A model generated the notes under the pieces. The model saw only the letters and a program-made list of their open reading frames with translations. It did no database searches and was not told the origin of the DNA. From CAYSQW01 sp964433135 (GTDB taxonomy: Bacteria; Acidobacteriota; Aminicenantia; Aminicenantales; Aminicenantaceae), in assembly GCA_964433135.1 (NCBI GenBank), contig CAYSQW010000001.1:124001-188000 (forward strand): a stretch of DNA of 64,000 bases, written 5' to 3'. The position numbers and the translations under genes were made by a program. Numbering within the stretch: the first letter of the stretch is position 1; every line of letters begins with the position of its first letter. Below, one piece after another: positions 45,116 to 53,733 of the stretch.

Positions 45116-45559
45116 ATGAGACGTTATGAAACTGCATTATTGATCGCCCCGAACATATCCGAGGAAGAAACCGATCAGCTCATCCAGCAGATCGAGGGCG
45201 TAATTGCCGAGAAAAAGGGCAAAATGGTCAACTTGGATAAATGGGGCAAACGCAGAATGGCCTACCAGATCAAGAAATTCGATGAGGCGTTCTACGTGTT
45301 TTTTCTGTATGACGGAACGCCGGATATTCCGGCGGAGTTGGAACGTCGGTTCAAACAAACGGATGCCGTTCTGCGCTATCTCACGGTATTGAGGGACCTG
45401 AAGGACAACATCCGGAAAACCAGGAAAAAGAAGGTCCGAAGAGGTGGTCCGCGTTCATCGCGACCCCGGCCGTCGATGTCGAGTTCGCCGCGGGTACAGC
45501 GTGTCAACACCCCGCATGAACCCCCGGCCAAGACCGAGGAATCCAAGAAGGAGGAATAG
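45116..45559 (+). CDS. rpsF: 30S ribosomal protein S6
   Basis: A 147-residue S6; the core (MRRYETALLIAPNISEEETD, LDKWGKRRMAYQIKKF) is 95-100 residues, followed by an unusually long basic then acidic tail (RKKKVRRGGPRSSRPRP). The ATG at 45116 has AAGGAGG upstream. First gene of rpsF-rpsR-rplI. Confidence 0.96.
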   Translation: MRRYETALLIAPNISEEETDQLIQQIEGVIAEKKGKMVNLDKWGKRRMAYQIKKFDEAFYVFFLYDGTPDIPAELERRFKQTDAVLRYLTVLRDLKDNIRKTRKKKVRRGGPRSSRPRPSMSSSPRVQRVNTPHEPPAKTEESKKEE

Positions 45560-45561
45560 AA

Positions 45562-45819
45562 ATGGCCAGAGATCAACGTTCGGAACGAAGTTCCTATCGA
45601 AAATATTTCCCGCCCAAAAGGAAAGTCTGCAGGTTTTGCGAGCGGGATATCAGGGATATCGATTATAAAAAAGTGGACATCCTGAGACGGTATGTTCCGG
45701 AAAGGGGAAAAATATCTCCCCGCCGGGTCACAGGAACCTGCGCGTATCATCAGCGCCGACTGACCACGGCGATCAAGCGGGCGAGACTCTTGGCGATGCT
45801 CCCGTACATCAGCGATTGA
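45562..45819 (+). CDS. rpsR: 30S ribosomal protein S18
   Basis: An 85-residue S18, partner of S6 on the platform of the small subunit. YKKVDILRRYVPERGKISPR and the RRLTTAIKRARLLAMLPY end are typical. Two bases after rpsF. A CRFC pair near the start suggests the zinc-binding (C+) form. Confidence 0.97.
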   Translation: MARDQRSERSSYRKYFPPKRKVCRFCERDIRDIDYKKVDILRRYVPERGKISPRRVTGTCAYHQRRLTTAIKRARLLAMLPYISD

Positions 45820-45845
45820 TACGGGGTGGACGCAAGGGAGGAATC

Positions 45846-46442
45846 ATGAAAATCATGCTCAGAGAAAACTTGGAGAGCTTGGGAAAAAAAGGTGATATCG
45901 TCACGGTTGCCCAGGGATACGGCAGGAATTATCTTTTGCCGAAAAAGATGGCCGTCGAAGTGACGTCGACCAATTGGAAGCGGATCGAGATCGAACAGCG
46001 GGCCTTGAAAAAAGGCCTGGAAAAAGAGATGTCCTCTTATCAGGAACTGGTCGACAAACTGAATCTTGTCCGGCTGTCCTTTTCCAGAAAAGCCGGAGAA
46101 AAAGACGTTTTGTTCGGATCCGTCAGCGCGGCCGATATCAAGGAAGCCATCGATCAGCAGGGATTCGAAATCGAGAAGAAAAAGATACTACTGACGGAGC
46201 CGATCAAAAGATTGGGCAATTACACCGTTTCGATTAAAGTCTTTCACGAAAAACGTGCGGAGATTCAGGTTGAAGTGATCAAGGAAGGCGAGCCTGAAGA
46301 AGCGCCCGCGGAAAAAGAAACCGTTGCCGAGATAACGGGGGGCGCGGCGGAGCCCACTGCGGAAGAGACGTCTCAAAACATGGAAGAGACGAACCCGACA
46401 CCTGAAAACGAGAAGGAAAAAACCTCGTCCGTGGAAGAATAG
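45846..46442 (+). CDS. rplI: 50S ribosomal protein L9
   Basis: A 198-residue L9; the usual protein is about 148-150 residues. N-terminal MKIMLRENLESLGKKGDIVT and GYGRNYLLPKKMA are standard; the extra about 45 residues at the C-terminus are Glu/Pro/Thr-rich. The ATG at 45846 has GGGAGGAATC upstream. Confidence 0.95.
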   Translation: MKIMLRENLESLGKKGDIVTVAQGYGRNYLLPKKMAVEVTSTNWKRIEIEQRALKKGLEKEMSSYQELVDKLNLVRLSFSRKAGEKDVLFGSVSAADIKEAIDQQGFEIEKKKILLTEPIKRLGNYTVSIKVFHEKRAEIQVEVIKEGEPEEAPAEKETVAEITGGAAEPTAEETSQNMEETNPTPENEKEKTSSVEE

Positions 46443-46545
46443 AACGGCGACGGCCGTTGAGAGACATGGGGGTCTCCCCTGTTTACGACCGGCCCGGACG
46501 GGTGAAGGTTGGAAAGGGGCTTGTCTGCCCGGGGAGAGAGGGTAT

Positions 46546-47904
46546 ATGGATCTAGACTTCACTTTTCTAAAGAAAACGCCACCCCACAATGTTGAAGCCG
46601 AGAAAGCGGTCCTGGGAGGGATCCTGGTCAGCAACGAGAAGCTGAATGTCGTGCTGTCCATTATCGTTCCGGAAGATTTCTATAAGGACGCGCACCGCCG
46701 AATCCTGGAGAAGATCATACGTTTGGTGGATACGGGGAGGCCGGTCGATCTTTTGACCCTGACGGAGGAGCTGCAAAAATCCAAGGAACTTGAAGGAAGC
46801 GGGGGGGCTTCCTATCTGTCATCTCTAATGGACGGGATTCCCAAAAGCCTGAATATCGAATATCATGCCCGGATCATCAAGGAAAAAGCGCTGTTGCGCC
46901 GCCTCATCGTTTCTTCCGCCCGAATCATAAAATCCAGCTACGATCAGAAGGAAGAGGCGGATCAGCTTCTCGATGAAGCCCAGGCCGCGATTATCGATGT
47001 CGCGGAGCAGCGGATCAAGCCGGGATTTGTACGCGTGGGAGATTTGACGGCGGAATCACTGGATGTCATCGACATCCTTCGCAATCGGAAAGAAGCGGTG
47101 ACCGGGATTCCCACGGGTTTCCGTGACCTGGACTCCTTGACATCCGGATTTCATCCCTCCGAATTTGTCGTCATCGCGGCCAGGCCCTCCATGGGGAAAA
47201 CCGCTCTTTGTCTGAACATATCGCAGCACGTGGCGCTGAAAACGGATTTCGGGGTTGGTTTTTTCTCCCTGGAGATGTCGAAGGAGCAGGTCGTGCTCCG
47301 GCTGCTCTGCAGTGAAGCTCAGCTTGATTTAAAGAAAGCGAGAACGGGCTTTATTGGAGAACGGGAGTTCGAACGTCTCAAACTGGCGGCGGAAGCGCTG
47401 GCTCCGGCGAATGTTTTTGTGGATGAAACACCGGCGCTGACCGTTATGGAAATGAAGGCGAAAGCCCGCCGCTTAAAGATGGAGCAAAGCCTGGATATCG
47501 TTTTTGTAGATTATATGCAGCTTATGCGGCCCGGGGTGCGTATGGAAAACCGAACCCAGGAGATATCTTTTATCTCCAGGTCGCTGAAAGAGCTTGCTAA
47601 AGAACTGAGAATACCGGTGGTTGGAATTTCCCAGTTGAGCCGGGCCCCGGAAAAAGGGCGCAGCAAGCCTGTCCCGATGCTTTCGGACCTCAGGGAATCC
47701 GGCGCGATCGAACAGGATGCCGACGTCGTGATCTTCATTTATCGACCGGAATTTTATAATCCCGAAGACGAGACGCTGCGCGGCATCGCGGAAGTCAATA
47801 TCGCCAAGCAAAGAAACGGCCCGATCGGAAAACTCCAAATGGTTTTCCTCAAGGAATACGCCCGCTTCGCCGACATGAAACACGCATTCTCAGGGGAAGA
47901 ATGA
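46546..47904 (+). CDS. dnaB: Replicative DNA helicase DnaB
   Basis: A 452-residue hexameric fork helicase. N-terminal domain PPHNVEAEKAVLGGIL, Walker A ARPSMGKTAL, Walker B IVFVDYMQLM, and the ISQLSRAPEKGR sensor. No intein is seen; the length is normal. rplI-dnaB order is conserved widely. Confidence 0.97.
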   Translation: MDLDFTFLKKTPPHNVEAEKAVLGGILVSNEKLNVVLSIIVPEDFYKDAHRRILEKIIRLVDTGRPVDLLTLTEELQKSKELEGSGGASYLSSLMDGIPKSLNIEYHARIIKEKALLRRLIVSSARIIKSSYDQKEEADQLLDEAQAAIIDVAEQRIKPGFVRVGDLTAESLDVIDILRNRKEAVTGIPTGFRDLDSLTSGFHPSEFVVIAARPSMGKTALCLNISQHVALKTDFGVGFFSLEMSKEQVVLRLLCSEAQLDLKKARTGFIGEREFERLKLAAEALAPANVFVDETPALTVMEMKAKARRLKMEQSLDIVFVDYMQLMRPGVRMENRTQEISFISRSLKELAKELRIPVVGISQLSRAPEKGRSKPVPMLSDLRESGAIEQDADVVIFIYRPEFYNPEDETLRGIAEVNIAKQRNGPIGKLQMVFLKEYARFADMKHAFSGEE

Positions 47905-47939
47905 GGTGATCCGATCGCGCTTGCGCGAAAGGGATCGAG

Positions 47940-49295
47940 ATGAAGGAGAAAACCAGGTTTATCTGCCAAAACTGTGGATTTCAATCCCCGAAATGGCTGG
48001 GAAAATGTCCTAATTGCGAAGAATGGAGCACCTTGATGGAGGAAATACTGGAATCCTCCAAGGGAGAGGCGCCCTTTTCGACCGAGGCGCCGATGCTTTA
48101 CTCCGAGATCGTTCCGGCCGACGAGCCGCGGTTGGCGACCGGGATTACGGAACTGGATCGAGTTCTGGGCGGCGGCGTTGTCATCGGTTCTCTTCAACTG
48201 ATCGGAGGTGCACCGGGAATCGGGAAATCAACCCTTCTCTTGCAGGTCAGCAGGAATTTCGCCGAAGGGGGAACCCGAGTGCTGTATGTTTCAGGTGAAG
48301 AGTCGCTGGAGCAGATCAAGCTGCGGGGTGATAGGCTGGGCATACGGGAAGAACCGATCCACCTGCTGGCAGAAACCAATCTCGAACGCATCCTGGAACA
48401 GGCGGCGCGGCTTCATCCCCAAGTGCTGATCCTCGACTCCGTTCAGACCGTCATGTCCGGGAAGCTTTCATCCGGTCCGGGGACCATCAGCCAGGTTCGC
48501 GAGGCTGCCAATCAGATATTTCGATTCGCAAAGCAGAACGCGGTCGCTTCTTTTCTCATCGGTCATATCACAAAGGACGGGGCCTTGGCCGGCCCAAAAT
48601 CCCTGGAGCATATGGTCGACGCCGTGCTTTATTTTGAAGGGGAACGGGATCACAGCGGCCGTGTGCTGAGGGCTTTGAAAAACAGATTCGGCCCGGTTTC
48701 CGAGCTCGCCATCTTCGAAATGAGCCATAAAGGATTGCAGGCGCTTTCGAATCCATCGGCGTTTTTTTTACGTGAAAAGCCGGAGAATGAACCGGGCAGC
48801 GTCGTGGTATGCTCCATACAGGGATCTCGTCCGTTGCTGGCGGAAGTCCAGGCCCTGGTGTCGTCCACTCTGTTTTCAGGAAATCCTCGGAGAATGTCCG
48901 TAGGTCTCGATCATTTCCGGTCCGCCATGCTGCTGGCGATCCTCGAAAAAAAAGTGGGATTGAGTTTTGCCGGGGAAGACGTCTATCTTAATGTCCCGGG
49001 CGGCTTGGTCATCAATGAGCCCGCAGTGGATCTGGGGATTACAGCGGCGGTGGTTTCCTGTCTGAACAACAAACCGGTTCCCGCCGACATGACGCTGCTG
49101 GGAGAAGTTGGCCTGAGCGGAGAGATCCGATCGGTGGGAGATCCGGTGCTGCGCATAAAAGAGGCGGCCTCTATGGGCTTCCGGGCCGTGTTGCTTCCCC
49201 AAGCAAACATTTCAAAGCTGGAAAAAGAGGAAACATCTGGGTTACAATTAATCGGGGTGAAAACCCTGCGTGAAGCGATTGATAATATTTTTTAA
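47940..49295 (+). CDS. radA: DNA repair protein RadA (Sms)
   Basis: A 451-residue RecA-like ATPase acting at branched recombination intermediates. N-terminal zinc finger CQNCGFQSPKWLGKCPNC, Walker A GGAPGIGKSTLLLQ, the RadA KNRFG motif (LKNRFGPVSE) and a C-terminal Lon-like domain (LNVPGGLVINEPAVDLGITA). Confidence 0.97.
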   Translation: MKEKTRFICQNCGFQSPKWLGKCPNCEEWSTLMEEILESSKGEAPFSTEAPMLYSEIVPADEPRLATGITELDRVLGGGVVIGSLQLIGGAPGIGKSTLLLQVSRNFAEGGTRVLYVSGEESLEQIKLRGDRLGIREEPIHLLAETNLERILEQAARLHPQVLILDSVQTVMSGKLSSGPGTISQVREAANQIFRFAKQNAVASFLIGHITKDGALAGPKSLEHMVDAVLYFEGERDHSGRVLRALKNRFGPVSELAIFEMSHKGLQALSNPSAFFLREKPENEPGSVVVCSIQGSRPLLAEVQALVSSTLFSGNPRRMSVGLDHFRSAMLLAILEKKVGLSFAGEDVYLNVPGGLVINEPAVDLGITAAVVSCLNNKPVPADMTLLGEVGLSGEIRSVGDPVLRIKEAASMGFRAVLLPQANISKLEKEETSGLQLIGVKTLREAIDNIF

Positions 49296-49305
49296 GGAAC
49301 ACATC

Positions 49306-50292
49306 ATGGGCATTCTTATTTTCAGAATTTGTGTTATCGCCTTAATTACTGGGACCGGGTATTTTTTCCCTCCCTTCGAACTCATCAATCTTTACGGCGG
49401 AATTTTAGGATTCGCGTTGAGCCTGATCTTTATCCTTTTGGAAACGCGTATACGGAAAAGTCAGTTCAAGATCATTTGGGGCGCGACCCTGGGGACCTTC
49501 GGAGGGCTGTTTCTCGGATGGATTTTAGGCGCGATTTTCAATTCCATTTCCGCCCAGACGGAGACCACGGCCTTTTTCAGGGTTTTCTTCATTATCATCA
49601 TACCTTATATCGGCTTTCTGGTGGGGATGCATAAGTTCGAATGGCTGGATCCGAGTTTCCTGGTGCGCTTCTTCAAGGAAAGAAGCGTCGGCAGGAGCTA
49701 TAAGGTTCTCGACACTTCCGTCATTATCGATGGTCGAATCGCCGATATCTGCGACACGGCTTTCATCGAAGGAACGCTTATCGTTCCTCAGTTTATTCTT
49801 AAAGAGCTGCAGCTGGTGGCGGATTCATCCGATGCCATCAAGCGGCAGCGGGGACGAAGAGGTCTGGACGTCCTCGATCATCTCCAGAAATCTTCCCAGG
49901 TTTCAGTCATGATCTCCGAAATGGATTTTCCCGAAGTGAAGGACGTCGATTCGAAATTGATCGAGTTCGCTAAATATCATGACGCCAAGATCGTAACCAA
50001 CGATTTCAACTTGAATAAAGTAGCGCAGCTTCAAGGAATCACGGTGCTGAATATCAACGAATTGGCAAATGCTCTCAAACCGGTCGTTCTTCCCGGAGAG
50101 ACCATTCAAGCTTTCATTCTGAAAGAAGGCAAGGAGAAGGATCAGGGTGTGGCCTATCTCGACGACGGAACCATGGTCGTGGTCGATAATTCGCGCAGAA
50201 AAATCGGTCAGACCATAGACATCACGGTGACGTCGGTTTTACAGACGACGGTGGGCAAGATGATTTTCGGGCGGTATAACGAAGAATCTTGA
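49306..50292 (+). CDS. PIN/TRAM domain membrane protein (YacL family)
   Basis: A 328-residue protein with four N-terminal membrane segments (1-115), a PIN nuclease domain (LDTSVIIDGRIADICDTAF with the acidic residues in place, TNDFNLNKVA) and a C-terminal TRAM RNA-binding domain. The membrane-anchored PIN-TRAM layout matches YacL-type proteins, thought to be RNases. Between radA and ispD, a common neighbourhood. The ATG at 49306 has AAGGAAC upstream. Confidence 0.92.
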   Translation: MGILIFRICVIALITGTGYFFPPFELINLYGGILGFALSLIFILLETRIRKSQFKIIWGATLGTFGGLFLGWILGAIFNSISAQTETTAFFRVFFIIIIPYIGFLVGMHKFEWLDPSFLVRFFKERSVGRSYKVLDTSVIIDGRIADICDTAFIEGTLIVPQFILKELQLVADSSDAIKRQRGRRGLDVLDHLQKSSQVSVMISEMDFPEVKDVDSKLIEFAKYHDAKIVTNDFNLNKVAQLQGITVLNINELANALKPVVLPGETIQAFILKEGKEKDQGVAYLDDGTMVVVDNSRRKIGQTIDITVTSVLQTTVGKMIFGRYNEES

Positions 50293-50972
50293 TGCGGATT
50301 TCCACTGTTGTCGTCGCCGCCGGAGAAGGACGGCGATTTGGAGCGGATAAACCGTTTGCCGAGCTGAGAGGAAAAACCATTCTGGATTGGAGCCTGGCGT
50401 CTTTTCAGGATCATGAGTTGGTTTCTGAAATCGTCTTGGTTTTAAAGGAAAAAGCCGCGGGGCTCGATTTCTCCCGCCGATATTCAAAGATTTCCCATGT
50501 CGTCCGGGGCGGACCTCGTCGTCAGGACTCGGTCGAAGCGGGCTTTCGGCGATTGGATCCGGAACGGGAGCCGATCGTTCTGATCCATGACGGGGTGAGA
50601 CCGCTGGTAGATCCCGACTTGATCGCGCGAATCGCCGTCGCCGCCGCAGACCGGGGCGCGGCCGTTCCGGGGCTCGCCGTCGAAGACACCATCAAGAGGA
50701 TAATAAAAGGGAAGGTGAAAGAGACGGTCCCGAGGGCTGATCTGATGAAGATCCAGACTCCGCAAGGATTTCGATATCCCGTTCTTGCCGCGGCACTGAA
50801 ATGGGGGCGGGAGAGACATGAAACGGCAACGGATGAAGCCGTCTTGGCGGAACAGGCTGGATTTCCCGTTTACATGGTTCCGGGAGAAAAAGCCAATATT
50901 AAGATTACGGAACCGGAAGATTTAAGATTTGCGGAGGTTTGGCTTGAATATTCGGATAGGTCAAGGCTATGA
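50292..50972 (+). CDS. ispD: 2-C-methyl-D-erythritol 4-phosphate cytidylyltransferase
   Basis: A 226-residue nucleotidyltransferase of the non-mevalonate pathway. VVVAAGEGRRFGADKPFAEL is the CTP loop; LIHDGVRPLVDPDLI and the TDEAVLAEQAGFPVYMVPG region are typical. ATG overlaps the stop of the PIN gene by one base. It overlaps ispF. Confidence 0.95.
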   Translation: MRISTVVVAAGEGRRFGADKPFAELRGKTILDWSLASFQDHELVSEIVLVLKEKAAGLDFSRRYSKISHVVRGGPRRQDSVEAGFRRLDPEREPIVLIHDGVRPLVDPDLIARIAVAAADRGAAVPGLAVEDTIKRIIKGKVKETVPRADLMKIQTPQGFRYPVLAAALKWGRERHETATDEAVLAEQAGFPVYMVPGEKANIKITEPEDLRFAEVWLEYSDRSRL

Positions 50973-51429
50973 CATCCACCGCCTGGTGGAAGGAAGGGGG
51001 CTTTTTTTAGGTGGCGTAGAGATCCCCCACAGCGCCGGGCTTTTAGGGCATTCCGATGGCGACTGTCTGATCCATGCCTTGATCGACGCTTTGTTGGGTG
51101 CGCTGGGAGAAAGCGATATCGGACGGAAGTTTCCGGATTCCGAGCCCCGATATAAAAACGTGCGAAGCACGGAGCTTCTCCGCCGGGTCTGGGAACCGGC
51201 GGCGGGGCGCGGCGTACGCATCATCAATGCAGACGCCGTGGTCTTGGCCGAGCGGCCGCGTCTGGCCGATCATATCCCTGAAATGAAACGGCTCTTGTGT
51301 TCGCTGCTTTCGCTCGAATCAAGCCGGCTGGGGATCAAGGCGAAAACCCACGAGGGCATGGGAGACGTGGGGCGCGGAGATGCGATCGCCGCGATGGCCG
51401 TGGTGTTGCTCGAACTGCCGGCGGTGTAA
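50944..51429 (+). CDS. ispF: 2-C-methyl-D-erythritol 2,4-cyclodiphosphate synthase
   Basis: A 161-residue zinc enzyme of isoprenoid synthesis. Metal ligands in GYDIHRL and SDGDCLIHALIDALLGA, active loop GESDIGRKFPDSEPRYK, and the AKTHEGMGDVGRGDAIA end. The start is a TTG at 50944 with GGAGG six bases upstream; an earlier TTG at 50929 is less likely. It overlaps the ispD end by 29 bases. Confidence 0.95.
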   Translation: MNIRIGQGYDIHRLVEGRGLFLGGVEIPHSAGLLGHSDGDCLIHALIDALLGALGESDIGRKFPDSEPRYKNVRSTELLRRVWEPAAGRGVRIINADAVVLAERPRLADHIPEMKRLLCSLLSLESSRLGIKAKTHEGMGDVGRGDAIAAMAVVLLELPAV

Positions 51430-51445
51430 AATCGGGCATTCATGG
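51428..51445 (+). repeat. 18-bp direct repeat, copy 1
   Basis: Exact 18-base repeat AAAATCGGGCATTCATGG; it begins in the ispF stop codon. A second exact copy is at 51549-51566. Confidence 0.85.
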
Positions 51446-51548
51446 AAAGGGACAAAACGGGAATGACGCATTCATGACGCAGCGCGATCGATGAATGGTG
51501 CGGGTACGAAAAAGCAGATCGGTTTTTTTGGTGTTGCTGAGGTCGGGG

Positions 51549-51566
51549 AAAATCGGGCATTCATGG
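51549..51566 (+). repeat. 18-bp direct repeat, copy 2
   Basis: Exact second copy of the 18-base repeat at 51428-51445, 121 bases downstream. The core GCATTCATG occurs once more near 51468. Confidence 0.85.
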
Positions 51567-51678
51567 TAATGCGGCGGTATGAGATCTTCGCTTTGATGGG
51601 ATTTTAAACGCCATAAAAATCACCGTTCTCTCAGCGTCTGCGTACCTCCCCCCGTTCGTGGGTCAGATATACTCGACG

Positions 51679-51693
51679 GCCTTCTCCGAAGGC
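51679..51693. repeat. Short GC-rich hairpin
   Basis: GCCTTC-TCC-GAAGGC, a perfect 6-base stem. There is no following T run, so it is not a convincing terminator. Confidence 0.45.
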
Positions 51694-51710
51694 TTCCTTC
51701 GCGAACAGCG

Positions 51711-51812
51711 ATTTTCAGGCTAAATCCTGTATGTCGCATCTCATTTCACACAGCCTTATATGGTTTTGGTGCAAAAAAGTGTCTTTTCGCCGACAGGATT
51801 TAGTCTGAAAAT
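51711..51812. repeat. 20-bp inverted repeat (long hairpin)
   Basis: Arms 51711-51730 and 51793-51812 are complementary at 19 of 20 bases, and the one mismatch would be a G-U pair in RNA read from the plus strand. The arms enclose 62 bases. The left arm overlaps the first copy of the 30-base direct repeat by five bases. Confidence 0.8.
51726..51755 (+). repeat. 30-bp direct repeat, copy 1
   Basis: Thirty bases (starting CCTGTATGTCGC and ending CACACAGCC) that recur exactly at 51841-51870. Confidence 0.9.
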
Positions 51813-51840
51813 ACCTGAATACGAGGGAGGGCGGGTCGGC

Positions 51841-51870
51841 CCTGTATGTCGCATCTCATTTCACACAGCC
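51841..51870 (+). repeat. 30-bp direct repeat, copy 2
   Basis: Exact copy of 51726-51755, 115 bases downstream. Together with the inverted repeat and the 18-base repeats it fills the 498-base gap 51430-51927, in which I see no gene. Confidence 0.9.
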
Positions 51871-51927
51871 GTCAAAACATTTGCGGTTAAAAGCGAAAAC
51901 GAGTAGGATATCATTTTCGGTGGCGAG

Positions 51928-52686
51928 ATGACGAATATTATTTCAAGAGTGCTGACGATCAATCTCATCTTTTGGTCTTTCCTCGTTCTTCCCCTGGGTT
52001 ATCTGCTTGTGGTGGCGGGGAAGGTCCTCGCTCCGTCGGGAAAATATGCGCATTCCATGGCGCGTCGGTATCTGGCTATGATCTCGATCCTGGCCGGAAC
52101 CCGCATCCATGTAGAAGGCCGGGAAAATCTGGATCCCAGGCAGCGCTATCTGATTATCACCAACCATAAAAGCGCCATGGACATTCCGGTGCTGGCTCGG
52201 GTTCTCCGTATACATTACAAATTTTTCGCCGCACACTTCCTTTTCCGGTACCCTTTTTTCGGGTGGTCAATGTACAAGGCCGGGTATCTGCCGATCGACC
52301 GCACAAACCGTGAGGCCGCGTATGCTTCCATCCGTAAAGGAAGCCGGCTGCTCGAGAATGACGTGGCCAGTCTTCTGATCTTTCCGGAAGGAACCCGTTC
52401 GGCCAGAATCGAAGTGCAGCCGTTCAAAAAGGGTTTCCTCCATATTGCTCAAGCAACCCACCGCCCCATCCTGCCGGTCGTTCTTTACGGAACGGAAAAC
52501 CTGAAATATAAAAACAGTTTCTGGTACCATCCGGGCAGGGTCAGAGTTAAAATCCTTCCTCCGATTGCTACCACCCATCTGAAGGAGTCGGGATGGAATG
52601 CGTTGCGGACCCGGACGGAATCCGCCGTGCGATCAGCCTATCTGGACATACACCGGGAACAGACCTCCGCAGTCAGGGGACAATGA
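51928..52686 (+). CDS. plsC: 1-acyl-sn-glycerol-3-phosphate acyltransferase
   Basis: A 252-residue membrane acyltransferase making phosphatidic acid. One or two N-terminal hydrophobic segments, then the catalytic NHKSAMD motif (NHx4D form) and LLIFPEGTRS. The following YGTENL and basic C-terminus fit the family. It overlaps the convergent lipid kinase gene by 14 bases. Confidence 0.94.
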   Translation: MTNIISRVLTINLIFWSFLVLPLGYLLVVAGKVLAPSGKYAHSMARRYLAMISILAGTRIHVEGRENLDPRQRYLIITNHKSAMDIPVLARVLRIHYKFFAAHFLFRYPFFGWSMYKAGYLPIDRTNREAAYASIRKGSRLLENDVASLLIFPEGTRSARIEVQPFKKGFLHIAQATHRPILPVVLYGTENLKYKNSFWYHPGRVRVKILPPIATTHLKESGWNALRTRTESAVRSAYLDIHREQTSAVRGQ

Positions 52687-53608
52687 GGTTCAACCGATTG
52701 GGAACGATTTTCGCTTCGAGAGCGTTTTCCTCCGTATAAAACATCTCGCCTTCGGTATGGAATGCAAGGGGATGATCGCACTTGATGGTGACGCGGGTCG
52801 CCTGTTCATAATGGACCAGAGGCGAGTCGACATGAGTCGCTTTTTTTACTTTCTGGAGCATTTGAATGCGGACCTTGGGGGGACAGTCTTCGATAAACAT
52901 GACATCCATCTTGCCGTCATCCATCTTGGCGTGAGGGCACGTCGGGTATCCGCCGCCGGAGATCCTGTTGTTTCCAAGATTCAACATCAGTGCTTTATTC
53001 CGAAAGTGGAATCCGGTGTCCGTTTCAATCTCGATCTCATATCCTTTATGCGTGAATATGGCGACCAGGATGGCATACAAGTAAAGCAGCGGTCCCTTGA
53101 TGGTCTTGTTTTTGAGATGGATCTCGCTCATCGTGATGTCGAATCCGAAACCGACCATGCTGACGGAGAATCGATTCCCGATCTTGATCACATCCCTTTT
53201 CTCCACCTTTCCCTGTTTGATGACGTCTACCGCCTGCGTCAAGGACCGGGGGATCTTATTTCCCGTGGCATAATCGTTTCCGGTTCCGCTTGGGATAATG
53301 CCGAACCGGACCTCCGCCTGGCTTAACAGGATGGCTTCCGCGATATTGCTGATCGTGCTGTCTCCGCCGGAAGCGATGATAGTCTGGTATCCGTCCTCAA
53401 GGGCATCCTTGGCCATCAGGTATTCGTCCATGGGATTTTCCGTTATCGCATAAACGAAATTCAGGCCGGATGCCTCCAAGGCTTTGATCTCTCGAGGGAT
53501 CTGCGACCGGTGGCGATCACGGTTGGAGTGGGGATTGCATATGACGAAGGTTCGACCGCAAACACCTTCGCCCGTTCTTTTCTTCAGTGGTTTCCAAATA
53601 AACGCCAT
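52673..53608 (-). CDS. Diacylglycerol/lipid kinase (YegS/DagK family)
   Basis: A 311-residue soluble lipid kinase. The nucleotide loop reads ASGGDSTISNIAEAI (GGDS in place of the commoner GGDG), with GIIPSGTGNDYATG and the C-terminal HTEGEMF segment. Likely phosphorylates diacylglycerol or a related lipid; substrate cannot be told. Convergent with plsC, which makes the same class of product. Confidence 0.9.
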   Translation of the reverse strand: MAFIWKPLKKRTGEGVCGRTFVICNPHSNRDRHRSQIPREIKALEASGLNFVYAITENPMDEYLMAKDALEDGYQTIIASGGDSTISNIAEAILLSQAEVRFGIIPSGTGNDYATGNKIPRSLTQAVDVIKQGKVEKRDVIKIGNRFSVSMVGFGFDITMSEIHLKNKTIKGPLLYLYAILVAIFTHKGYEIEIETDTGFHFRNKALMLNLGNNRISGGGYPTCPHAKMDDGKMDVMFIEDCPPKVRIQMLQKVKKATHVDSPLVHYEQATRVTIKCDHPLAFHTEGEMFYTEENALEAKIVPNRLNLIVP

Positions 53609-53733
53609 TCTTTTCTCCTTGGATCCTTCGCGGCCTTCTTAACACAACCGGGCAGCCGGAGCAAGGGAATAATCCTCTTTTTTCATGAGATGTCTTTTTT
53701 CAGGGGAAGGCGATACCGTTCCCGTGATCTTCT

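Noticed and set aside
51679..51693. Rho-independent terminator after ispF
   Set aside because: The hairpin has no T run behind it and lies 250 bases after the ispF stop.
51726..51870. CRISPR array
   Set aside because: Only two copies of the 30-base repeat, with 85 bases between them and no cas genes; spacing is not CRISPR-like.
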